Positions 1-9,492 of a DNA stretch of 49,942 nucleotides are shown here, in pieces. Source of the stretch: Parietichytrium sp. I65-24A (Eukaryota > Sar > Bigyra > Thraustochytrida > Thraustochytriidae); contig BLSF01000127.1 of NCBI GenBank assembly GCA_012862575.1, positions 1 to 49,942 on the forward strand. Reading direction: 5' to 3'. The notes beneath the pieces were generated by a model. It was not told where the DNA came from. It saw only the letters and a list, made by a program, of their open reading frames with translations, and did no database searches. The translations under genes and the position numbers were made by a program. Position 1 is the first letter of the stretch. Every line of letters begins with the position of its first letter.

Positions 1-76
1 TTTCTCGTTCGTGGTGATCCCAGCAGACTCCAGCAACACTTGGCGCTTCTGGCGACCTGATTCCGAGCTTCTGTGA

Positions 77-459
77 ACGGAGGTAAAAGGGGTGACTAGG
101 CTCAGGATCGAACCTCCTGTTGCTCGGCACTTTAATTATCACTGCAAACACCGGTTATGCGGCCATTGCAAAGGCTACCACCGTCTGAACAGGCCAAAAA
201 AATGTCACAATTGCGGCTCATGCCACAACGGAGAGTGCGCCCAGCCCAGCCCAGAGTTGAACAGTTGACATTGGAGATGCTTGGTTTGTCCAGCTCTGAG
301 CCTCCGGTCCTGGAGCCACTCTCGAACGAGGAGCAGCGCGCTTGTGTGGACAACTTTGGCAAGTTTATGGAGCACGAAGAAGACCGCCGAAGGCGGGCGC
401 ACTTTGACTTGTTCAGAACAAAAAACTATATAGTCCCTGGTCGGATGTTTAGACACTAA
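77..459 (+). pseudogene. Broken Cys/His-rich (zinc-finger-like) coding remnant
   Basis: Two overlapping reading frames look like parts of one protein. Frame 77-268 is dense in Cys and His: C143, C158, C167, C203, C212, C221 and C236 (codon starts), with intervening His, including the motif CKHRLCGHCKGYH and a C-x2-C-x2-CH cluster. It ends at a TGA at 266. A second frame (ATG 157, stop 457-459) has a plausible charged helical tail from about 260 onward, containing EPLSNEEQRACVDNF. The most economical reading is one small zinc-binding protein with a frameshift or small intron near 240-270; the 5' part may lie left of the window. No specific family is recognised. The frame break could be real decay, an intron or a sequencing error, since an N base exists at 3108. 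A 32-bp piece of this tail recurs inverted at 1294-1325. Confidence 0.3.
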
Positions 460-1325
460 CAGTAAAGTAGATGCACCACCGAGCTGCTCAACCTTCGCAC
501 GCAGTCGTCGCGAACAAAGTACTTACTACGGCAGTGAGTTGGTGAATCTCTAGCAATCGAGGAGGCGCACTACTAGGACTCGAGAATTTCCAGAACACCC
601 ACCTTCCGATAGGGTTTGAATACGCTCTCACTTCGTGGCTTCACTTGTTTCCAGAATGGCCCACAATGGCATTTTGATGTATGCTCATGTATACTGGAAA
701 GCAGTTTGTTTTAAATTTCCTCGCACAATTAGTCCTGCGAAGAAGAAGCAAGGTGGTGAGATTTGGTTCAAGGAAAAGTCTCAATGGCTTGGTTGAAAGT
801 GAAAAGTTGAAAGTGAAAAGATTGTGTTTGTGAATCGCAAAATGGGCCAGAGCTGACATCGTACCGTATTCGCATCTTTGGACCCAGAACTGAAGAGTTC
901 GCAATCCGATGTTTCCTCTCACCCGCCCAACCGTAGTTCAAGGAAAGGTTCCCTATTTCGTTATATTAGGGACGCGGTGGGGAAATTTTGATAATTCGCA
1001 ACAACAGGACCTTTCTTGTTCCCGTTTTGTAGCAAGATGGGTAGTCTTCATTTCTGGTTGCTCAGATTACCGCTAGTATCGTACGTACTATTCAGCGCGA
1101 GCATCTGTCCAGCAACTTTAGTAGGTCCATGTACTCTATGTACTCTAGTAGGCTTTAATGAAATGGGCCTAATGACTGGAAAGCCTTGAGCAAGATGAGT
1201 AAATCTGTAATAGGAATTCAAAAGGCTTTTGGCGAGTATTTTGCTTGCTTGTGGCTTGTGGTGCATATTAATTTTTTCAAACCTAAGAAAAGACAAAGTG
1301 CGCCCGCCTTCGGCGGTCTTCTTCG
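375..1325. repeat. 32-bp inverted repeat pair about 0.95 kb apart
   Basis: The 32 bases at 375-406 occur as an exact reverse complement at 1294-1325. The left copy lies inside the tail of the Cys/His-rich remnant, where it encodes EDRRRRAHF. The interior 460-1290 shows no coding region I can support. The pair could be the ends of a small element, or an inverted copy of a captured gene fragment. Confidence 0.6.
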
Positions 1326-1778
1326 AGCTTGAGAGTTGAGCCTGCCTCCGGCAGGCTTACTCGTTGCGTTCACAGTTCATCTTCGCGAGTTGCGCCTGCC
1401 TCCGGAGTCTCCGGAGCGAAAAATCCGGCAGGCTTACTCGGTGCATAGGCTCTTGAGTAGCGCCATGACTTCGGCAGGCGTACTCAATCGCCTAACGGGA
1501 GGATCGGATGGAACTGCTTTACGGCAGCTCTATTCCTCTCCGTAGAATGCGACGTGCAAAGCAGTAGACTTTGACGTGCCTTCGCCGTACAGTTTGCACT
1601 TGCTGATGGATTAGCAAATGTTGTCTCATTTTTTTCAAACCTAGAATTGGGAGCCTCAGCAAATCAGCAACCAGAACAGGATCGGCAGATCATAGATTAC
1701 AGCAATTGCAAACTCTCAGGCGCGCAGGACGAGGTCGCGCACAGCAACAGAGGCAGAGGTGGCTCGAGAAACTGAAGG
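460..1778. other. Gene-free stretch with short repeats
   Basis: No supported gene. It contains the right arm of the 32-bp inverted repeat, the CCGGCAGGCTTACTCG direct-repeat cluster, and two similar A/T-rich words (TTTTTTCAAACCTAAGAA near 1273 and TTTTTTTCAAACCTAGAA near 1628). The last 100 bases would hold the promoter and 5' UTR of the gene starting at 1779. Confidence 0.5.
1340..1490. repeat. GC-rich hairpin and short direct-repeat cluster
   Basis: The word CCGGCAGGCTTACTCG occurs exactly at 1348-1363 and 1425-1440, with a diverged copy near 1470-1490. At 1340-1356 the sequence forms a perfect 7-bp stem (GCCTGCC / GGCAGGC) with a 3-base loop. The cluster adjoins the right arm of the 32-bp inverted repeat, so the two may belong to one element. 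Confidence 0.55.
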
Positions 1779-2768
1779 ATGAATTTCTTACAAGCTGTGG
1801 CCGTGATTGCTCTGCACGCGGCATTGTCTGCGAACGCGATATCCTTCGCAACGGTGGGGGATGGTATTTGCAGAGACTCCACCTCGGCTTTATACTCCTA
1901 CTTGAAATATGACGCCCTCGGGTCTTTGACGAATTGCCAGACGACGTGCAAGACAGTTGTGGAAAACATTTATACTGTTTTGGGTTTGTACTATAACAGC
2001 GGGTCAGACTCGTGCTATTGCTTGTGGACGCAGAGTCAAGTGAACAGCATCACGCTCACAACGCCAATGTATAACGCCAAGGACACCTCTTCTGCCGGGA
2101 CAGGAAATCCAGTTTCAGGAGACAATGACCCAAGTTATGTGTGTCAAAAGTCCATTCCGGGGTGTGATACGCGAGTACTTGTCGCGCTAGACCGCACGTA
2201 TGCCGCAGATGCAAAAGAGTCTATGGAAGATGGGATTGATATGCTCAAGCTTGTGTTGGACAAGTATGATTTCGGCGATAACGCAGCTTGGGGTTTGGCA
2301 AACCTCATGCACCACAGCGTGCACTGGAAAGTTAAGTTTACGAGCGCTGCCGCAATCTCTAAAACTCTGTTCCAAAACAAAGTCAACGAACTCTCCGGAG
2401 CGTGGAAGCACCGCGCAACCAACTTTTGGCCTCTCTTCAAAGGTTTCGCCGACGTTGTCGCAGCACCGTGCATATACACCTTCATCTTTATCATCTCAGA
2501 TGGACGTTTGCTTCACGAGTACAATTGGGAGGGCCTACTTCACGAGAAACAAAATATGGCCTCGCGCATCGGGACTTTCATGCCTGCAGTCATCTGCTTC
2601 CGGACGCGGGTAGGCTACGATTCCAAATTCTTTGATGAGTTGTGCGACACCGTTTATTATCCTGGTAAGGATGGGCTCTCAACTAGCGATCTTGCAGCGA
2701 GTATTGCCGACGACCTCTGTGGAGTATCTGTCACTTCATCATCCGGTGGACCCGTTGTAGCTTGCTAG
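1779..2768 (+). CDS. Secreted Cys-rich protein with vWA-like module
   Basis: This is a 329-aa protein from the ATG at 1779 to a TAG. Residues 1-20 form a classical signal peptide (hydrophobic core, then SANA), so the product should enter the secretory pathway. Residues 25-125 carry six Cys (31, 53, 57, 79, 81, 122), suggesting a disulfide-stabilised WSC- or PAN-like module, though I cannot assign it firmly. From about residue 128 the layout resembles a von Willebrand A fold: strand RVLVALDRT where the MIDAS motif would sit, helices, then the core strand YTFIFIISDGR near 233-243. The MIDAS DxSxS is not intact (ALDRTYA), so metal-dependent adhesion is doubtful. No transmembrane segment or GPI tail is visible at the C-terminus. 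Function is unknown; an extracellular adhesion or matrix protein is a guess. Confidence 0.75.
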   Translation: MNFLQAVAVIALHAALSANAISFATVGDGICRDSTSALYSYLKYDALGSLTNCQTTCKTVVENIYTVLGLYYNSGSDSCYCLWTQSQVNSITLTTPMYNAKDTSSAGTGNPVSGDNDPSYVCQKSIPGCDTRVLVALDRTYAADAKESMEDGIDMLKLVLDKYDFGDNAAWGLANLMHHSVHWKVKFTSAAAISKTLFQNKVNELSGAWKHRATNFWPLFKGFADVVAAPCIYTFIFIISDGRLLHEYNWEGLLHEKQNMASRIGTFMPAVICFRTRVGYDSKFFDELCDTVYYPGKDGLSTSDLAASIADDLCGVSVTSSSGGPVVAC

Positions 2769-3006
2769 CTGCACGAATCAATGCCTAGTTGACAAAACAC
2801 ATGTACTACGATTTTGGTAACTTGGGTCTCGAGGCAATCAATCGCATAAGCTTAATAGATGTCCTTTCTCGCAGAGGGAGGGAAACTAATTACTCCACCT
2901 TATTTTGGACAGTGAATTTTCGGTTTGGTTTTACAGTCAGTGCAAGTCAAATTTTGCGGGAGGTAGTCAGTAGACATTCCTAGAGACATTTTTTAAAAGG
3001 TACAAA

Positions 3007-3414
3007 GTGTATGGTAACACGCACTTTATTCATAGCGTAAAACGGTACGGTACTTGCCTATCTGGTCGGGGAAAACCTCGCCTCTCAAGGCACACCCTTC
3101 TGTTGTANGAAGATGTGAGAAGTGTGGCCATCGACGGGGACAGGATTGTGAGCGTCGATCGGAGCGGACCCACGCTTGTGTGGAGCACAAGTACCGGTAA
3201 GCTGCTTGTCCCTGGCACCACCAGCGCGCAGACCTCGTTGCCTGGTTCTAGCGCTGTATATACTATCAGTGGCAATCAGCTTTCGGCAGATGGCGTGGTT
3301 GGTATATCAGTGGAAGGCCCGATTTCAGATGAATGTCATACCTCGGATACAGTAGTAGCTCGGAGTGGAAATTCAGTGCACATTTGCTGCGTATGCGAAG
3401 GCAGAGCCGCTTGA
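3007..3414 (+). pseudogene. WD40/beta-propeller-like fragment
   Basis: The frame is open to a TGA at 3412-3414 but has no ATG near its start, and codon 34 contains the undetermined base N at 3108. Downstream of it the translation has propeller-blade character: VRSVAIDGDRIVSVDR followed by LVWSTSTGKLL, which resembles a WD40 strand set ending in a tryptophan turn. Only one or two blades are recognisable, with no intact gene around them. Neighbouring fragments look NACHT-like, so I read this as debris of a NACHT-WD40 (STAND NTPase) type gene. A short genuine exon cannot be excluded. Confidence 0.35.
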
Positions 3415-3423
3415 TCGAACCTC

Positions 3424-3642
3424 TTGGAACTGGGAGTGGAGACGTCTACGAGCACAGCGAATCAGTTGAAGCGTCAATTGCTCGCTTTCCATTCTCAAGG
3501 AGTTGCCCCTTTCCCGGAGTTCCTCTCCGTGTTCTTTACCGCTCGTTCGTCCCTCGGGTTACAGGGAAAGGGAACAACCGCTTTCAAATGGACGAAATAT
3601 TTAGTCCTATCATTTGTTTTCGAACAACTATCCCATCGGTAA
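3424..3642 (+). pseudogene. NACHT-like NTPase fragment (sensor-region-like)
   Basis: This is an open frame of 72 codons without an ATG at its start, 10 bp after the WD40-like fragment. The segment GVAPFPEFLSVFFTAR resembles the strand of NACHT ATPases ending in the sensor residues (pattern: hydrophobic strand then T-[ST]-R). Nothing else of the ATPase can be traced in this frame. It is low-confidence family assignment by eye; an HMM search would settle it. Confidence 0.3.
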
Positions 3643-3679
3643 AAACGCTTTACTTTGTCATTCTCCTACTCAACTCAAT

Positions 3680-3774
3680 CAAGAAAGAAAGAAAGACAGA
3701 GAGAGGAAGAGAGGTGAGAGCGAGAGAGAAACGGAGAGAGAGAGAGAGAGAGAGAGAGAAAGGGAAGAGGAAAG
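3680..3774. repeat. (GA)n/(GAAA)n microsatellite
   Basis: A purine-only tract of AAAG units passes into uninterrupted GA dinucleotides around 3734-3760. It separates the plus-strand NACHT-like fragment from the minus-strand P-loop relic. Confidence 0.9.
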
Positions 3775-3789
3775 ATAGTGTTATGACAT

Positions 3790-4069
3790 GTACCTGAACT
3801 CGTTCGCAAGACGAGCAGGACGAGCAGGACGAACGTCGCGTGCGGCTTCGGTTGGGAACGTCTGTCTGGCTCACCCAAGTCCACTGCGATGCGTAGGCGT
3901 TGAGCGTCCCGATCTCCATGCGCACCTCCGCGAGGAACTCGTCTGCGGGCCTGTGGAAATGTGGAAATGTGCAAGTGTGGAAGTCGATGTCCCTCACCAG
4001 CTGCGAGTCGACCTTGCTCGCGACGGAAGTCCCAGTGCCGCTGCGCGCAAACACGGCAGCCACGACCAA
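3790..4069 (-). pseudogene. Degenerate NACHT P-loop fragment
   Basis: The minus-strand frame reads VVAAVFARSGTGTSVASK followed by SQLVRDIDFHTC and FHRPADEFLAEVRMEIG. This has the layout of a NACHT Walker A strand, helix, then the strand preceding a His-Phe pair. The P-loop is damaged: the family pattern G-x-[SP]-G-x-G-K-S appears as A-R-S-G-T-G-T-S, losing the catalytic Lys. There is an in-frame stop just upstream and no ATG. It lies in the opposite orientation to the NACHT-like fragment at 3424-3642, so the region is rearranged as well as decayed. Confidence 0.35.
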
Positions 4070-4153
4070 AGTACCGCACAGTCAGGTCCTCCCATAAGGC
4101 GGTGACCGCGCTGGTCAAGAGCGCCATCACGGGCGAAGGGATGCCGAAACAAG

Positions 4154-4684
4154 ATGTGCCGGATGCACGCCATGTACCCAGCCTTGTCGTGCGCCTTGGT
4201 GGCTACGATGCACACCCTTGCTCCACTGCCGAGTGAGAGCGTCGCGTCGATGCAGCCCCGAACAAAGGAGTGCCGTGGAACTATTCCGCCTGACGGAACC
4301 GCGGCTGACGGCAGCCCGCTGCATCTCCAGTGGCTCCAGTGGCGCGTGAACGAGGGCGGCAACCAGGAGGTGTGGCTGGGCTCCGGCTCCGGGGAGCAGG
4401 AACTGGAAGGGTTCAAGGTCTACTTGATATCGCTCCGGGTCCTGGCCAAGGCGGTAGCAACAGCGGCAGTAGCAACAACAGCGGTAGCAATAGGGAACGG
4501 TGGCGGCGGCGGCGGTGGCGCCAAAGTGCTGCGCTCGCTGACGGTGCGCACGGGCGTTGACGACCTCCTCTCGCACGCGACCCGGGCTCTGATCGAGCTG
4601 ACCGTGAATGGCGACACGCTGCTGGTGGGCGGCTCCGCCGAAACCCTTCAAGAAAGGTCGCCAGGTCAAGCACCAAGATATTGA
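4154..4684 (+). other. GC-rich ORF, possibly propeller-derived
   Basis: This is an ATG-started frame of 176 codons in a locally GC-rich patch, with a poly-Gly run from a GGC repeat near 4500. The stretch ALIELTVNGDTLLVGGS resembles a beta-propeller blade and could extend the neighbouring NACHT/WD40 relics. The opposite strand is also open here for 195 codons, so openness is weak evidence. No signal peptide or clear domain is seen. It may be non-coding. Confidence 0.2.
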
Positions 4685-4777
4685 AAGGAAAAATATTTTT
4701 AGCTCACCACCCAAAGTTTGTGCAGGAGTTTTCCCATGAAAACTTTCTGCTGGGGTGGCCGCCGCCGGATCTACAGA

Positions 4778-5935
4778 TCAATTCTTGAGACTCGGGGACG
4801 AGACGTGCAGATACGTCTGCATTGCTGCTGCACCTTTATCTTTGCGCAGATATCTTTTGACAAATCTGTCATTGAACAAAATGCCATAAAATTCAGCGAT
4901 TCCGTCATTCTCACCAAGCCAGAGGGTCACAACTGCAGTTGAGCTGACTCGTTGCGCCACCCAGAAAAACAATATGTACGAGAGAGGCCTTGCATACCAT
5001 GGATTTGCTGTCACCGGCTTATACACTTTTGGGGTTTTGGGTTTGTTCAAAATGTTGAATGCGACGACCTTTGCGTGTTGTAACGCCCAACGTGCTTGTT
5101 TGTAGTCACCTGTGGAGGCAATGTCACCAATCGCAAAGACGTTCTCCGGTGCACCGGACACTCGTAAGTGACTGTCCACCTTTAGTTCCCCAGAATCAGT
5201 TAACCAGTCTCTTGGTACAAACTGCATCGCCTCAAGAGGCTTGGTGCCCCCTGCTTCGATAACAAAAGTTCCCGGCTCGTTGGTTGGAAGGTCCTCGCAG
5301 CGGCCGCGATCCAAAAGGACTTGAACACCCAAATCTTGCAATTTGCGAAGCACTTCCTGATGAAATGTTTGGGATACTGGAGGATTGGCTGCGCTCATCA
5401 GGGTAGCCCGGGAATGGATCAGTTGGACGGTTTTCTCTGGATAAGTTTCACGGATTTGAGCTGCTGTCTCTACACCAAGCGCACCGCCTCCCACAATAAC
5501 TACACGGTCCGCACGGGCTACTTCAGCCTGCTGATTTTGTAAAAAAGCGAGCATCTCCCTTTTTGTAAGTGCGGCCTCGGGAAGCTGTCCATACCCGTGC
5601 CGGAGCCCCGTTGCAATCACAAGGTAATCGTACCCAATGGTCTCTTGAGCCTTTGTACCAGCGTGCGTGCAAGTAATTTGGTTGTTAGTTTCGTCGATGT
5701 GTGTTGCCGTCGCGTGCAAGAGCATAGAACCTGGTCGCGACAACATTTGGCCGGAATCAATCACGACTTGACTTTCAAAACCTGGCACGATGCAGGCTTT
5801 TGCCCCGCCAATCTTGTGAAAGAATGCTTCGTTACGCTCGATTATCGTCACGTCAACTTTGACGGTCTCCAGTTCCCTTGCCAGAAAGAACCCACCGTAT
5901 CCGCCACCAACCACGACGATCCGATCTTTCGCCAT
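4778..5935 (-). CDS. FAD/NAD(P)H oxidoreductase, FSP1/AIFM2-like
   Basis: This 385-aa protein starts at the ATG at 5935; the open frame extends 17 codons further without another ATG. An FAD-binding Rossmann motif sits at once at the N-terminus (VVVGGGYGG, residues 7-15), with the VIATG motif at 106-110. A second, NAD(P)H-binding Rossmann motif is VVIVGGGALGVE (145-156), and the FAD-contacting NVFAIGD lies at 265-271. This is the two-dinucleotide-fold layout of pyridine nucleotide-disulphide oxidoreductases without the redox-active CxxxxC. Length and order match AIFM2/FSP1, an NADH-quinone reductase (human about 373 aa). Human FSP1 is N-myristoylated at Gly2; here residue 2 is Ala, so membrane targeting would differ. 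The hydrophobic, aromatic C-terminal region (LSYILFFWVAQR) could contact membranes. It is transcribed divergently from the gene at 7047. A plain NDH-2-like role is the alternative. Confidence 0.85.
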   Translation of the reverse strand: MAKDRIVVVGGGYGGFFLARELETVKVDVTIIERNEAFFHKIGGAKACIVPGFESQVVIDSGQMLSRPGSMLLHATATHIDETNNQITCTHAGTKAQETIGYDYLVIATGLRHGYGQLPEAALTKREMLAFLQNQQAEVARADRVVIVGGGALGVETAAQIRETYPEKTVQLIHSRATLMSAANPPVSQTFHQEVLRKLQDLGVQVLLDRGRCEDLPTNEPGTFVIEAGGTKPLEAMQFVPRDWLTDSGELKVDSHLRVSGAPENVFAIGDIASTGDYKQARWALQHAKVVAFNILNKPKTPKVYKPVTANPWYARPLSYILFFWVAQRVSSTAVVTLWLGENDGIAEFYGILFNDRFVKRYLRKDKGAAAMQTYLHVSSPSLKN

Positions 5936-7046
5936 CGTTTTAGCGCACTCGAGTCTCGAATTCCTTGTATTCCCGGTCTGCTTCAACTTCCCATGGCCAG
6001 CTTTTGCATCGTCATCCGCTACTCCAGTACAGTGGCATTCATCTCAGGTAGAGTGCTACTACTGTGCAGTCATCAGAGGATATCAGAGGTCTTAGGTTCC
6101 TCTTTTTCCAGCGAAGCGAACGACTGGGAGCAGCTGTAACCCCTGTGCATAGTGGGGTGCTATTTTAATGCGGGAGGACTTTGGACGGTCTAGCTTATCT
6201 GCTGATTTGACTGTGGACTGTGAACAGCGAATTGCTGGCTCAGTATGGCTCAGTGACAAGTATGATGGCACAAACAGAACTCCATTGTGAGGCTGCGACT
6301 CTTAGTTCATTCGGTAAGTAGGCAACACACCTAGGTAGCTCTAATTAGCTCGCTGATAGCACAAAATGTGAGCGGTGTGTACTCGATGTGATTGGACATC
6401 TTCCACAGTGCAACAGCGACCGAGACCACTCGACGAGATTAACTTGCCGGTACCGGTACGATACCTGATCTCAATGCTACCCGCCCTCTTGAAATCTTGA
6501 AATCTCAAAATCTCAAAACCACATGCGACGAATAGTCACTTACGCGGCTAATTGGCCGCAACAAGCCGCAACAACGAAAACTCTAATGGGGTGGAGGAAA
6601 ATCTCAACCTTGGTGTGCAATTTGCAACCAGGTGAAGCCAGGAATGAATTACCTGGAGGCCATTCGTTGCTCGTGCCTACATGTGGATGTTGGTCAGGAG
6701 AGGTTGTCTAGTACCCATGAGCCGAGCTTAGCAGAAAACAAACTGTTCGAGACTGCTGCGCGTCCTCTGATTGGCGAAGGCGCTTCCTCCGTCACACCAG
6801 TCCCTGAGTTGAGCCTGCACAGGCTGACAATCCTAGTGCTCCAGGTAACGCATGAGACCAATCTGCTGCAAGTAGGGAGAATACGTACTTGCCCTAGTTC
6901 CTACGAACTCAGTGGAACTAAGTGAACTCACTGTCAAGTATGAGCCTGCCACTGTTGAAACGCACGGAAACGTCTCAAGCTGGTGGCAGCAGATCTTGAA
7001 TTGTCGAGGCACGAGGGCCGCGGGTTAGAAAAGAAAGCACACCAAA
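5936..7046. other. Divergent intergenic region
   Basis: This 1.1-kb gap lies between two divergently transcribed genes and must contain both promoters. Plus-strand frames here (for example 6523-6711, 6632-6925) are short and show no recognisable protein character. No strong repeat was seen. Confidence 0.5.
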
Positions 7047-8657
7047 ATGGGTATTCTCACGCCGAAAAGAAGACTCGTGGCGTATGCAGTCATATATGCA
7101 GCAGCTTTCGCGGTCACTTATGCGCTGGACATCATCACCAGCATCCTTCTTTCTAAAGACGCGGCGACGACCCTTGCATCATACGCTGTAGTGCGGCAGA
7201 CCGTCACTCTGTTCGTGGCAGCCTTTCGCTTTATTCCGACCGCAACTCGATCCCTCATATCTCGATACGATGCAGCAGGACAGCTTTCTGCGATACCTGT
7301 TATCGTTCGATCCATGTTGCTGATCTGCCTGTTTGCTGGACTTTTGGGACTTGTTGTAATTATGTGTGCACAGTCCTCGTTGCTGGATTTAGCCAGTGGA
7401 GACGAGGAGCTCGTTCCGGAGACAGCGGATGCTTTGGTCTTGTTCTCAGTGGCCGGGGTGTTGAACGTTCTCTATGCAGGGACCTTTGCAGCCCTCATCG
7501 GCATGTTCCAGATTGCTCTCTTGTTTCTAATAACATCAGTCTCGGGGGTTCTATTCACCTTTTTCAGCCTGTTTCTATTTCTGCAGACAGATCTTGGGCT
7601 CGTCGCGTTCGGTATCGCATCCCTCATCAGCAATATATGGGGATTCGGGTCGACAATGTTCGCCTTGTATGGTCTGCCAAGCAACCGAAAGAAATACAAA
7701 ATGAGTTTATGCCCTTCCAAGTCTACGGATGTAGAACCTGTGGCACCTGGTGCCTGGGCTCTTGCGTTTCGACAAAGTATTACTTGGCTTTGGGGGCAAA
7801 GCACTACTCTAGTAGTGAAAGGATTCATCGGTACTCTGCTGACAGTAAGGCGCGGAACTGCTGTAGGGGCGCTTTATACTTTGTTGATTAGTTTCACAGG
7901 AACTACGACACTTGCCGCAGACGCGCTCGCCTATGTGTCAACAATTCTTGCCCCGCGGCTTCTCGGTGTGGGGGAGTCTCGGGAAGATGTCGGCCTGCAC
8001 TCTTTCTTCGGATTCGTTAGCTTTGCTATTAGATTTGTCGCAACATGGTCCTGTGCAGTTGCCCTGGTCTATGCAATGTACGGCAAGACCTTTTTACTTG
8101 GCGCAGCTTCCGACGACGGTGAAACTGGGAATTCATACGAAAATCTTGTAACGCCAACTTTGGTAGCAATGTTTGCTGCCCAACAAATCGCAGTTGGCTT
8201 GGCCATAGTTTTCGAAGGCGTTTTGGTCTCCGCGCAAGACTATTCATTTGTTGGTGCGCAGTCGCTTGTTGCATTCTTCGTTGGTTTCCTCCCTGCCATG
8301 CTTTGTGCTTCAGTTCTTAATCTCTCGATCGAGATTTTCTACATTGGCGAGCTAGGCTTCTACTCCCTTCGAGCGCTCTTCTGTATTACCCGGTGGTACC
8401 TCAAAGTTTCACCACGGATGAAAGCGAAAAACACTCATAGCGCAGAGCCAACAGAAGACCAAACGCACTGGTTTCTTCGAATGCTGGCGTCCACACTGTG
8501 TTTCTGCCAACCATACTCGAGGATCAGTGGTGTTCTGGACACCCTCGCGCAAAGCATAGACTCTTCTCGACACGAGTCGCAAGTCCAAGCCGATGACGAG
8601 CCGCGGCTTTCAACGGAGTCGGGTTCAGAGAGTAAAAGCAATAATATATCTCCCTAA
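7047..8657 (+). CDS. Polytopic membrane protein, MATE/flippase-like
   Basis: This 536-aa protein starts at an ATG in a favourable context (ACCAAAATGG). It has about ten to twelve hydrophobic segments between residues 10 and 460, including LICLFAGLLGLVVIMCA near 91-107, ALLFLITSVSGVLFTFF near 157-173 and LVAFFVGFLPAMLCASVL near 411-428. A polar loop near 211-230 divides the protein into two halves, as in the MATE/MOP transporter superfamily, but no diagnostic motif is visible to me. The last 90 residues form a polar, Ser/Glu-rich cytoplasmic tail. It is probably a transporter or lipid-linked-precursor flippase-type protein; the substrate cannot be told. It converges with the receptor gene at 9493-13767. 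Confidence 0.75.
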   Translation: MGILTPKRRLVAYAVIYAAAFAVTYALDIITSILLSKDAATTLASYAVVRQTVTLFVAAFRFIPTATRSLISRYDAAGQLSAIPVIVRSMLLICLFAGLLGLVVIMCAQSSLLDLASGDEELVPETADALVLFSVAGVLNVLYAGTFAALIGMFQIALLFLITSVSGVLFTFFSLFLFLQTDLGLVAFGIASLISNIWGFGSTMFALYGLPSNRKKYKMSLCPSKSTDVEPVAPGAWALAFRQSITWLWGQSTTLVVKGFIGTLLTVRRGTAVGALYTLLISFTGTTTLAADALAYVSTILAPRLLGVGESREDVGLHSFFGFVSFAIRFVATWSCAVALVYAMYGKTFLLGAASDDGETGNSYENLVTPTLVAMFAAQQIAVGLAIVFEGVLVSAQDYSFVGAQSLVAFFVGFLPAMLCASVLNLSIEIFYIGELGFYSLRALFCITRWYLKVSPRMKAKNTHSAEPTEDQTHWFLRMLASTLCFCQPYSRISGVLDTLAQSIDSSRHESQVQADDEPRLSTESGSESKSNNISP

Positions 8658-9492
8658 TGTGAACAAACAAGTGTGGTTTCGGTGTCTTCACTTATTTCGA
8701 TTGCAGCCGCGAAGTTGGTTGTTCTTCGACTGCTTCCTTGAACGTCCGCCATGGTGTTGCCCGAAATCAAAATTCGCCAAAGAATAGGCGCAATCTGTGA
8801 ACCGGATGCTTCCGTTTGCATGGAATGTTTTTGAGCAGCAGTTCAGTAACATGAGGATGTCGTAAGAATGAAAGACAGAATGTCAAGATTCAAACACCAC
8901 AGGCACAAATGCGAGAGTTTTTTTTCTTCTTTACAGTTTGTTGCGATTCAACGACATCCTGATAAATCTATTCTGTGAACAATCCTTTTTGAACATCCGG
9001 ATTTTGGCTACTCTTTTTGCGATTTTTTCACATCTAATCACGACCCAAGTCCATCGAGTTCCGGACTGTGTGTTCTTGTAGGTTTTCATTGTTCTTGTGT
9101 GCAGAAAAGTCGGCCGAGTCTGTTAGCTCGCCTAGCTAGTATAAAGTCTAGTATGGGTTCTGGTTTGGGTTCTCCACCGAGTTCTAGTATGGCCGCCATA
9201 CTTACTGACAGTTATGATTCGGGTTCTGAAGCGGGTTCCAATTCTGGAACTGCACGAAACTGGGTTCCAGGAATCAGTGTAGCATGTACATCTCCATCGG
9301 AAGCAAGACAAGAAAAGTTTTGGTTTCTCGGTTGCTTGTCCACAATGCAATCCAAGTCGGTGGAGGAGCGAAGAAAAGGTAAAGGGTAAGAATTCGCGAT
9401 TGCTTGCACAAATCTTGATGTTCTGACTGTCACTATCGATGTGCAAAAAAATGTATCTAACAGTTGTTTCACTCATGGTCGTCAAAGACGTC
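8658..9492. other. Convergent intergenic region
   Basis: This 0.8-kb gap holds the 3' ends of two convergent genes. A stretch at 9140-9250 repeats the word GGGTTCT at several spacings. Frames here are short and I support no gene. Confidence 0.5.

Noticed and set aside
100-130. Possible tRNA T-arm (GGTTCGATCC on the minus strand)
   Set aside because: The bases flanking the loop do not pair as a T-stem and no anticodon or acceptor stem can be drawn nearby.
4127-4714. 195-codon minus ORF opposite 4154-4684
   Set aside because: It lies in a GC-rich patch where several frames are open; it has no domain character and its first codon context is poor.
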